Assembly: GCA_031260485.1 (NCBI GenBank)
Contig: JAIRJU010000237.1
Coordinates: 1 to 43,645, forward strand
Length of the DNA: 43,645 bases
Direction of reading: 5' to 3'
DNA from: Pseudomonadales bacterium
GTDB taxonomy: Bacteria; Pseudomonadota; Gammaproteobacteria; Pseudomonadales; Pseudohongiellaceae
The notes beneath the pieces are model-generated. The model had not been told where the DNA came from and made no database searches. It was given only the letters and a program-made list of their open reading frames with translations. This document shows positions 30,032-38,059 of the stretch, one piece after another; position 1 is the first letter of the stretch, and each line of letters opens with the position of its first letter. The translations under genes and the position numbers were made by a program.

Positions 30032-33000
30032 CGTCCCAGCATCCGCGCCAATCTGCCGGACAGATCGTGATAATCAATGGTCCCCGTGCGCATCTGCCTG
30101 CGGTATAGCGGTGCAGTGATGATTGCGCTTGGCGTGGAAGTTGGATCAGGTGGTGGTGCTGGTGGAGGCGGTGTTGGTGTTGGCACGGCAGGCTCCAACA
30201 CACTGGATTCCAACACTCCAGTAGTCGGTGCGCGCCTGTTGCTCAGGTCAGTAAAACCGGTGACGCTGATTTTGGTGCCTACCGTGGTTGTGGTGCCTGT
30301 CGTGGTCGTGGTCGTGGTTGTGGTTGCCGTGGCGCTATTGGTGGATGCAGACACGGGCGCAGGGGCGGGCACAGGCGCAGTGACCGGGGTGGGAGACGGG
30401 GTATGCTCGGGCAAATCCTCCAGTTCGGGAAAGTACGGGCCCACATCCATATTCGGCGCTGTTGCGGTGAGGAAAGATTCAAAACTGTGCGAGAAGCGTA
30501 CGCGGTCGCTGAGGAAGGGTTGTTCATCACCGCAGAAGCGCGCCAGTATGGTCTTGAGGATCGAGCAGTGGTCGAGAATGACATCCGGCCTTGTGCCCGG
30601 CTTTACCCACGGCGAAACCACCAAGGTAGGGACGCGAATGCCATAGGGAATGTCGAGCGTTGTATCAGGCACTATGGGTTCGGTCGTGGTGAAGTCTCCC
30701 TGCATTATGCGCAAGGATTCGGGCGAGAGCGCCAGGTCGCGCAAGTTTTGTGGCACCTCGATGCTTACCGTCGTCGGCGCAGGTGCAGGTGTTGACGTTG
30801 GTTCTGGAACGGCTGTATCGAATTTCATTACCGGTCGGTTAATATTGATTTGGCGCAGGTCGGCGGTCAAGGTCTTGGCGCTTACGCTGGTGGCGGTATT
30901 GCCACTGCCAGAGACATTACCATTGCCAGAGACATTGCCGCTGGCGGCGCTACTGTTGGCAGCACCGCTGCTGACGGTGTTGTCTACACCTGGCGTGAGC
31001 GGCGCTGCGGCGGCGTAGACGGTATTCCACTGGAGAGAATCCAGCACCTCGGCGAGCGGCGGGACGACGTGATCGTAAAAACCGCCATGCTCGTCGTAGG
31101 TGATGAGTAGCAGCGTGTCGCGCCAGAGGGTCGGGTTTGAACGCAGCGTGTTATAGACCTTTTGCAGAAAACACTGACCGCGGTGCATGTCGGCATTGGG
31201 GTGGTCGTCATTCTGGGGGCGGTGGTGCATCGCCGGTTCGATCACGGTCAGTTCGGGCAGGTTGTTGCTGGCGACATCGGCAGCGAAGTCATCGAAGGCT
31301 TTGATGTGGGTGTTGTCGGTCGCATAGCGCGCAAACATTCTCAGCATGGTGACTGAAGGCGCGGATTCATAGACGCGCCAGCCCACGCCTTTACGGGTCA
31401 ACAGGTCGTAGATCGTCGTCGCGCGCGACAGCAGAAAGTTGTCGCCATGGTTGTTGTCGAGAATGGGCACGCCGAGGCGGTCGTACTGCACATCGCCGGT
31501 CAGCGAATACATGCGGTTGGGCAAGGTCGGCCCAGGGTGGGAAGAAAAATAACGGTCGCAATACGTATAGTTTTCGGCGAGGAAGGCGGTTATCGGCAAG
31601 TCATTTTTTTCATAATAGCCGAGTACGGTGGAGGGCGTGCAGCCGAGCATCGTGGCCGGGGTGCTGAACTCCGGGTTATGCGGATCACGAGCGAGTGCCT
31701 CCTTGCGGGCACCTTCTATCCGCTTCAGAAAATTATCCATGAAGCCCTTGGGCGCGTTGATCCGGCGTTGGTCGGGTCCTGCCACCTGGTTGGCGAGTTG
31801 TTCGCGTACATCGTCTTGTTCGTGGCCCACCGCAAGCGGAATGCAGGTTTTTTCGTTGAAATAATTGGGCTCGAATTTGGCAATCCGCAAGGGATGAACA
31901 GGCACGGGTGGACGAGAAGCCGAGGGATCGGCGCCCGCGGCAGCGGCATTGATCGCGTTCATCATCTGTGGGGTAAGGCCGTCTGAACCCTCGTTGAAAG
32001 ACGCTTGCGCGCGATAGCCAAGCACATGGTCGTAGGAGCGGTTCTCCATCATCACTACCACGATGTGCTTGATCTTTTTCTTGAGGTTGTCGGCCTTCCA
32101 GGTATCGCCCAGAGGCGGCTCGAAGGAAGGGTGGAACGCCGTCGCGCTGCGTGTCCGCCCAATGGCGGCGACATAGTGGTGGTTCGGCTTGCGGTCGGGC
32201 TCGGCCAGGGCGATGTGCTCGAACAGAATGTCTTCATTGTGCAGGCCCTCGAAGCGCGGCTGCAGATGGGTGAGATGTGCGCCGAAAAATATCATCAACA
32301 GGCGCGCCGCCAGCGCGGGATTGTTGAACAGTTTGGCCGCGCCTTCGACGATGCTCTTGTTGATGATGTCATCGATTAGATCTTCGATGTCTTCTGCCGC
32401 GACTACTGCGGCGAATAAGCCAACTACGCCAAAGTAAGCGGAGACTGCTTCCGCCAAGGCGGCGATAAGCAAGGTGCTGAATTCAATCTTGAATGGATCC
32501 GTGCTTAGCCATTGCACGATGCGCGGCGTGCCATCGGGATCGATTTTGATGCCAAGCTCGATGGCGGCCTCGCCGTTTTTCAGCGTGGCACTGGCGAGTT
32601 CCAGCGGGCCCCATTTGACTTTCACTGCGCCGTCGATCTTGATACTCAAACGCAGCGCGGGTATTGCCGAGCCGATCCCCGCGCCATCAGTGCCTGGGCC
32701 AAGCTTGAGGTCGATCGAGCGCACCTTCACTGTGCTGACATCGAGCCAGGCCCAATAGCCGAGATTGGCGTTGAGGCTGAACAAGGTGATCGGTTTGCCG
32801 ACTTCGATGTCGATGGTCCGGTGCTGGTTCTTCAATAGCGTATCGAACACCCCGTGCATGTCGAGCGTTTCAGCGGCGAGGGTGTTATTGATTTTCAACA
32901 TCAGCCTGGCTTCGCCATCGCGGTTGTCGCCATAGAATTCCAGGTACTGACCTTGTGGACCGAGCAGTTTTTGAACGCGTTCTTGCAAGGTTGTCGTGCT

Positions 33001-34026
33001 GATGCGGCCTTCGCCGAGCACGGTGGCGGTGACGAACATCTCGAAGTTGTCAGGCGGTGGCGGCGAACCGCCACCGCCACCAAGAGGGAACTGGGCGAGT
33101 GGGAGGGTGCCGGTAGTGGTGCTGCCTGGTGTGGCGAGGCCTGGCACGGAGCGGTACGCCACTGTGTCACCGGGCGTGGCGGCTCTGTCATTCGCTGGCG
33201 CGGCGTTCGTGGGCACGGCCGCCAGTGTCCACAGCCGCGGATTGCCGTTGGCGTCGCGCGAAGGCCGCAGCAGTTCCAGCGTAATTTTGCAGCGTAGCCC
33301 AGGCGTATTTGAACTGGCGATCAACTTGCCGTCGGGGTCAGTCAGGCGCAGCACGCCGCTCCAAGTGTTGCCAACCGGCACAAAGAGGCTCGCCATGAAA
33401 AAGCCGACGCGGTTGAGATCGAAGTGTGTGCTGAAGCCTTCAGCGCTATTGAACCGCGAGCTTGGCACCAGCGGCGGCGCGCTGACCGAAGGCACGGTTT
33501 CCAGCAGGCTGAGGTTGAGCGTGCCTTCGAGCGCCACCACGGTTTGGTTGAACTCGACGATCGGCAGATAAGCCCTGCTGGTGCCGCTCAGCGTATAACG
33601 CCAGGGGAGCGGCGTGCCGCGCAGATCGCGGAATCTCCGTACATCTGCCAGCGTTACCTCGCTGCCGGTGAAGCGCTGGCCGCTGGGATCGAAGAGGCGG
33701 AAATCGAGCGGAATCTCTTCTTCGTAGACCGTCGGCTTGGAGGCCATAAGCGGGGAGATGCTGGGAGCGGGATTGCGGATACTGCCATAAGTCTCCGGAA
33801 CACCGTCGATTCCCAGGGGTAAGGTGGGAGGAGCGATGTTGGGCGGCGCCTGAAGGGGCTCCGAGTTGCGCACGCGCACCGCCACATCTGTGCTCAGTTG
33901 CCCCGGATAATGCACGGTGAAATTGCCGGAGGCTGTTACAGTGAAGTAGAAGCTACCGTCGGGATTTTCATGAGTTTCGGGGTAGAGCCCTTCTGAAATG
34001 AGCGTATGCGGCAGCGTGAACGGCAT
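30028..34026 (-). CDS. Large phospholipase C/acid-phosphatase-type phosphoesterase with ~650-aa N-terminal region and low-complexity insertion and tail
   Basis: KHIVVVMMENRSYDHVLGY, SSHPGPTLPNRMYSLTG, MHHRPQNDDHPNADM, ITYDEHGGFYDHVVPP. Confidence 0.85.
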   Translation of the reverse strand: MPFTLPHTLISEGLYPETHENPDGSFYFTVTASGNFTVHYPGQLSTDVAVRVRNSEPLQAPPNIAPPTLPLGIDGVPETYGSIRNPAPSISPLMASKPTVYEEEIPLDFRLFDPSGQRFTGSEVTLADVRRFRDLRGTPLPWRYTLSGTSRAYLPIVEFNQTVVALEGTLNLSLLETVPSVSAPPLVPSSRFNSAEGFSTHFDLNRVGFFMASLFVPVGNTWSGVLRLTDPDGKLIASSNTPGLRCKITLELLRPSRDANGNPRLWTLAAVPTNAAPANDRAATPGDTVAYRSVPGLATPGSTTTGTLPLAQFPLGGGGGSPPPPDNFEMFVTATVLGEGRISTTTLQERVQKLLGPQGQYLEFYGDNRDGEARLMLKINNTLAAETLDMHGVFDTLLKNQHRTIDIEVGKPITLFSLNANLGYWAWLDVSTVKVRSIDLKLGPGTDGAGIGSAIPALRLSIKIDGAVKVKWGPLELASATLKNGEAAIELGIKIDPDGTPRIVQWLSTDPFKIEFSTLLIAALAEAVSAYFGVVGLFAAVVAAEDIEDLIDDIINKSIVEGAAKLFNNPALAARLLMIFFGAHLTHLQPRFEGLHNEDILFEHIALAEPDRKPNHHYVAAIGRTRSATAFHPSFEPPLGDTWKADNLKKKIKHIVVVMMENRSYDHVLGYRAQASFNEGSDGLTPQMMNAINAAAAGADPSASRPPVPVHPLRIAKFEPNYFNEKTCIPLAVGHEQDDVREQLANQVAGPDQRRINAPKGFMDNFLKRIEGARKEALARDPHNPEFSTPATMLGCTPSTVLGYYEKNDLPITAFLAENYTYCDRYFSSHPGPTLPNRMYSLTGDVQYDRLGVPILDNNHGDNFLLSRATTIYDLLTRKGVGWRVYESAPSVTMLRMFARYATDNTHIKAFDDFAADVASNNLPELTVIEPAMHHRPQNDDHPNADMHRGQCFLQKVYNTLRSNPTLWRDTLLLITYDEHGGFYDHVVPPLAEVLDSLQWNTVYAAAAPLTPGVDNTVSSGAANSSAASGNVSGNGNVSGSGNTATSVSAKTLTADLRQININRPVMKFDTAVPEPTSTPAPAPTTVSIEVPQNLRDLALSPESLRIMQGDFTTTEPIVPDTTLDIPYGIRVPTLVVSPWVKPGTRPDVILDHCSILKTILARFCGDEQPFLSDRVRFSHSFESFLTATAPNMDVGPYFPELEDLPEHTPSPTPVTAPVPAPAPVSASTNSATATTTTTTTTTGTTTTVGTKISVTGFTDLSNRRAPTTGVLESSVLEPAVPTPTPPPPAPPPDPTSTPSAIITAPLYRRQMRTGTIDYHDLSGRLARMLGR
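30898..30933 (-). repeat. 18-bp x2 in-frame tandem repeat in the phosphoesterase CDS (GNVSGN/GNVSGS)
   Basis: attgccactgccagagac / attaccattgccagagac. Confidence 0.85.
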
Positions 34027-34113
34027 GGCGAACTCCGGAGTTTATGAGGTGGCTACTATTTCCCCTCATATTCCGCTGCCCGTGCGCCGTGTGGCAATCC
34101 CGCATTCCGGGGA

Positions 34114-35049
34114 TCAATCCGGCACGTAAGCCAACTGCAAGCTGCGGAATGCCGCTTCCACGAAGGCGTCGGCGTTGCCGTATTGGGCTTCAAAGGGCGC
34201 GAGCAGTTTCTTGGCTACCACATCGTCCCAGCCCATGCCGATGTTCAATTCTTCCGCCAGGCGCAGATGCAACTCGCTGTACATGTTGCGCATCCGGATC
34301 AAGGCGGTGCCGTTGGTGATGGGGCCGTGCGCGGGCACCACCACGGTGTCGGCGCTCACCACCTGGCTCAGTTTGTCGTAGGCGCGGACCAGGCCGCCCA
34401 TCCAGCCGCCTTGGCGGATGTCGAGGATGGGCCATTGCTGCGTCGTGACGGGGCCGCCAGTGACCAATAGGTCCAGAATCGGGAAAAACACAAAAATGTC
34501 GCCATTGGTGTGCGCGGCGGGCAGATAGCCGTGAATGATTTCCTGCCCGGCGAAGGTGAAGCTGCCGTCTTCGCGCCAGAGTTGGGTAGGAATACCGGCT
34601 TGCGCCAGTGGGCCGTAGCGGCCTTTGTAGGTGGATGACAACACCGCGTTCTTCAGGCACAGCGCGGTGTTCTCGTGCGCGATGATGCTGCCGCCCGCCA
34701 TGCCCACCGCTTCGTTGGCGCCAGTTTGCTCTGGGTGAAAGTGCGTGTTGATCAAGGTGTGTACGCGCTGTTGGCCGGTGGCGTCGAAGGCGGCTTGTAA
34801 CAAGGCCGGGGCGTGCGCGGCAAGGCCACCGTCGATCAGGAGCACACCGTTTTCGCTCATGCCGGGCAGTGCCACCACGTTGCAGCCGGCGCCTTGCAAC
34901 AGTTGTGCATAGCCAAGGCCAAGTTCGCTGTGCGTGATGGCGGTGGGCGCTTCCGCGGCGCGTGCCGTCAACAAGGGTGTCAGCGCGGCGGCGCCAAGCG
35001 CGTGAGTGCTGAGGTCGAGGAATTGGCGGCGGGAATGTGAACGTGGCAT
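34114..35049 (-). CDS. Tat-exported MBL-fold metallo-hydrolase
   Basis: Tat-like SRRQFLDLS; LLIDGGLAAHAPALL; NTHFHPEQTGANEAVG; IIHGYLPAAHTNGDIFVFFP. Confidence 0.87.
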   Translation of the reverse strand: MPRSHSRRQFLDLSTHALGAAALTPLLTARAAEAPTAITHSELGLGYAQLLQGAGCNVVALPGMSENGVLLIDGGLAAHAPALLQAAFDATGQQRVHTLINTHFHPEQTGANEAVGMAGGSIIAHENTALCLKNAVLSSTYKGRYGPLAQAGIPTQLWREDGSFTFAGQEIIHGYLPAAHTNGDIFVFFPILDLLVTGGPVTTQQWPILDIRQGGWMGGLVRAYDKLSQVVSADTVVVPAHGPITNGTALIRMRNMYSELHLRLAEELNIGMGWDDVVAKKLLAPFEAQYGNADAFVEAAFRSLQLAYVPD

Positions 35050-35086
35050 GGTCTAAAGAGCCTCTGAATATGGGAGGGCTTGAACT

Positions 35087-35112
35087 CCCCTCGCCCGCTT
35101 GCGGGAGAGGGG
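35087..35112. repeat. GC-rich hairpin, REP-like intergenic element
   Basis: CCCCTCGCCCGC-TT-GCGGGAGAGGGG followed by TTGGGGGAGAGGG. Confidence 0.6.
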
Positions 35113-35194
35113 TTGGGGGAGAGGGTAATGTAAGGGGGAGAGAGCAATGCTGTGACGCTGGCGACGGATAGCGTTCCTCACTTTCCTGAGGATG

Positions 35195-36784
35195 TCATTG
35201 ATGATCGAAAGAACCCGGCACCAACGCGCGCGCCTCGGTGGCGGGATCCAGCGGAAAGATGCTCCAGGGGTAGTAGAACGGCGGGCCCATGTTGGGCCAG
35301 AACGGCGTGGTATCCAACTCCACCGTGGCGCCGAGCCTACGCAACTGTTCGGTCAATTTGGTGTTGGGTTGCCCGCGCATCTGCAAAAACGGCACGTAGC
35401 CGCGCGCCATGGCGTAGTCCAGCGCGGTGAGACCGTCGTGATCCTTGATATTGATGTTGGCGCCGAGCGTTACCAGCGCGGCTACCATTTTGTCGTTGTT
35501 GGCGCGCACCGCGTAATGCAGCGGCGCGCCGCCGCGGGTGCGTTGCAGGTGATGCGCTACGGCCACCACGTCGAGATCGGCGCCAGCGCTGTGCAGCAAT
35601 TGCAAGGCTTCCACTAATTTGTCTTGCGCGCCGCGGGCGCCCGCGAGGGTGGAGACTGGCGTTTGCAGATCGGCCTGCGGCAAATTGGCCTGGGCGCCGT
35701 GCTCGAGCAGCAGCTTGATGACCTCCACATCGCCATTGCCTGCCGCCGCGATGAGTGGCGTGGTGCCGCGCGAGAAGCCTGCGCCGCGCTGTTTGGCGGG
35801 GCGCAGGAATAACTGCATGTCAGGGTTGGCGCCGCGTTCGAGCAAGAGGCGCACGATAGTTAACCCTTCGTTCTGATTCAGAGGCTGATTGGGCGCCAGA
35901 CCCCTGGCATTGCGGTTGGCGCTGGCGGCGAATAGCGCCGTTTGGCCGAAGATGTCCCATTGCTGTATGTCGGCGCCGGCGTCGATCAGTTGCTTGGCGA
36001 TGTCCCAGCGCGCATCGAGCACGGCGAGCAAGAGCGGCGACACGCCGTCGGGATCGGGTTGGTCGAGGTCGGCATGGTTCTGCACCAGCGTTGCCACGCA
36101 GGCGGCACAGTTTTCGCGCACGGCGTAAAGCAGCGGTGTGAAACCGCCACTGTCGAGACTCTTGGCGCGGCCTTCCTTGGTGAGATGGCGGCGGTAATCG
36201 CGCGCGAGGGATTGAGCATTGAGATCGGCGCCATGGCTGATGAGAAAGGCCATCATTTGCGGTTGACGCCGCGCTGCGGCCCACATCAGCGCCGTTTGTT
36301 CGCCCCACTGTTCATGCGCGTTGACCTGAGCGCCGTGCGCTACCAATAGTTCAGCGGCCGCCACATTGCCGGTGCGCGCCACCAGCATCAGCGCGCTTTG
36401 GCCTTCGGGATTGGCGGATTCGACATCGGCGCCAGCATCGAGCAGTAGTTTGAGAATCGTGGTATCGGCTACTTCAGCGGCGAGCTGCATCGGGCTCGAT
36501 CCATAACGGTTGACCGCATTGGCCTTGGCACCAGCGCCAAGCAGCGCGGCGACTCGTGCAGCATCTTGCTCGTAGACGGCGTAATGCAGCGCGGTGCTGT
36601 CGTCGGCGCCGCGCCATGCCACTGCCGCAGTGAGCGGCAGCTCGGGCGAGGGCGGCTCGATGGCTTGTGCCGAAGATGTGCCAAAGCTGAGCGCAAGGCC
36701 AAGACAAGTAACGCCAAGAGAGGTAACGCCAAGACGAGTAACGCCAAGACAGGTAACGAAAGCAGGCAGGCGCAATCCAAACAC
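35195..36784 (-). CDS. Secreted ankyrin-repeat protein
   Basis: Multiple ankyrin repeats; signal-like VFGLRLPAFVTCLGVTRLGVTSLGVTCLGLALSFGTSSAQA; GTG start at 36784 after GGAGGT. Confidence 0.88.
   Translation of the reverse strand: MFGLRLPAFVTCLGVTRLGVTSLGVTCLGLALSFGTSSAQAIEPPSPELPLTAAVAWRGADDSTALHYAVYEQDAARVAALLGAGAKANAVNRYGSSPMQLAAEVADTTILKLLLDAGADVESANPEGQSALMLVARTGNVAAAELLVAHGAQVNAHEQWGEQTALMWAAARRQPQMMAFLISHGADLNAQSLARDYRRHLTKEGRAKSLDSGGFTPLLYAVRENCAACVATLVQNHADLDQPDPDGVSPLLLAVLDARWDIAKQLIDAGADIQQWDIFGQTALFAASANRNARGLAPNQPLNQNEGLTIVRLLLERGANPDMQLFLRPAKQRGAGFSRGTTPLIAAAGNGDVEVIKLLLEHGAQANLPQADLQTPVSTLAGARGAQDKLVEALQLLHSAGADLDVVAVAHHLQRTRGGAPLHYAVRANNDKMVAALVTLGANINIKDHDGLTALDYAMARGYVPFLQMRGQPNTKLTEQLRRLGATVELDTTPFWPNMGPPFYYPWSIFPLDPATEARALVPGSFDHQ
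36696..36755 (-). repeat. 15-bp x4 in-frame tandem repeat encoding the signal-peptide core (LGVTx)4
   Basis: + strand: aggccaagacaagta / acgccaagagaggta / acgccaagacgagta / acgccaagacaggta. Confidence 0.92.
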
Positions 36785-36785
36785 C

Positions 36786-38057
36786 TTACACCTCCGCGAA
36801 GGGGCCGGTGCTGTCGGCGAAGGCATCCACCTGCACGCCAGCTTTTTCCAGCATGGTGTGCAAGAGGCTGGCGTGCGGCGTGTCTTGCGGATAGGCCAGA
36901 TGCTGGCCACCTTTGATGCCACCGCCTTTGCCGAGCAGCACCTGGGGCAGCGGATCATTGTTGTGCACATCGCTGTTGCTCATGTTGCTGCCGAACAGAA
37001 TGATGCTGTGATCGAGCAGCGAGCCATTGCCATCGGGAATTTGCGCCAGACGTTCGACAAACGTGGCGAAGCGTTCGGTGTGATAGCGCTGGATGCGGAT
37101 CAAACGTTCAAATTTGCCGGGGTCGTTCTGGTGATGCGACAGCGGATGGAAGGCTTCGTCCACGCCCACCGCCGGGTAAACGCGCATACTGGCTTCCTTG
37201 ACCATGCGCATCGAGGCAATGCGGGTTTGATTGGTCTGCCAGGCCAGCGCCATCATTTCAAATTGAAGGTCGAGCAGCGCGCCGAAGTCATCCGGCGGGC
37301 CGATCGGCGCTTCGGGCAAGGCTTCGAGGCCGCGCGCGCCAACTTCCAGTTTTTGAATGCGGCGTTCAATTTCACGCACGGAATCGAGGTAGTCGCTCAC
37401 GCGCACGCGGTCGGCGGCATCGAGTTTGCGGTTGAGGCTGGCGGTGGCGTCTTTCACGTAATCGAGCAGGCTGTTGCTCTGTTGCAAAATGGCGATGCGT
37501 TCGTCGTAAGTGTCGCCTTGGCCGAACATCGTATAGAAGACGCGGCGCGGATTGCCTTCCATCGGCAGCGGTTGCTGTGGCGTGCGGTAGGACACGGCGC
37601 CGCCGGGTTCACCGCACAGTTCCAGCGAAGGCAGCGGGGTATCCTGGCCGATGTGGCGCGCGGCGAGTTGATCGGCGGTGACGCCTTTGAGGCCGCGGTC
37701 GCGGTCGTTCGGATTGACGCAAGACAGCCAGGTTTCCTCGATGATGCCGTGCGGGTTGGTGCTTTCGCCGCCTTTGTTGCGCAGGCCGCTCACCACCGTG
37801 ACATAGTCACGCAAGTTGTTGAGCGGTTCGAGAATCGGTGAAAACGTGAAGTTGGCGCCGCGCTCTTTCGGCACCCAAGCCTGCATGACCGCGCCGTGCG
37901 GAAAGTACACGAACCCCAGGCGCGTTGGCGCGGCCGCCGCGGTTTGTGCCAACGCGGTGGAGGCCGGAATCATGGCGTCGAGCAGCGGTAGCCCCAGCGC
38001 AATACCGGCGCCGCGCAGCATGGTGCGGCGTGACAAATGCTTTTTGCTGTTGAACAT
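36786..38057 (-). CDS. DUF1552 protein with Tat-like signal
   Basis: LSRRTMLRGAGIALGLPLLDAMIPA...RLGFVYFPHGAVMQAWVP...DHSIILFGSNMSNSDVHNNDPLPQVLLGKGGG. Confidence 0.88.
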   Translation of the reverse strand: MFNSKKHLSRRTMLRGAGIALGLPLLDAMIPASTALAQTAAAAPTRLGFVYFPHGAVMQAWVPKERGANFTFSPILEPLNNLRDYVTVVSGLRNKGGESTNPHGIIEETWLSCVNPNDRDRGLKGVTADQLAARHIGQDTPLPSLELCGEPGGAVSYRTPQQPLPMEGNPRRVFYTMFGQGDTYDERIAILQQSNSLLDYVKDATASLNRKLDAADRVRVSDYLDSVREIERRIQKLEVGARGLEALPEAPIGPPDDFGALLDLQFEMMALAWQTNQTRIASMRMVKEASMRVYPAVGVDEAFHPLSHHQNDPGKFERLIRIQRYHTERFATFVERLAQIPDGNGSLLDHSIILFGSNMSNSDVHNNDPLPQVLLGKGGGIKGGQHLAYPQDTPHASLLHTMLEKAGVQVDAFADSTGPFAEV

Positions 38058-38059
38058 GA

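Noticed and set aside
30284-30334. GGTCGT-type hexamer run giving poly-Thr in the phosphoesterase
   Set aside because: Simple low-complexity linker; noted but not counted among the 13-19 bp arrays.
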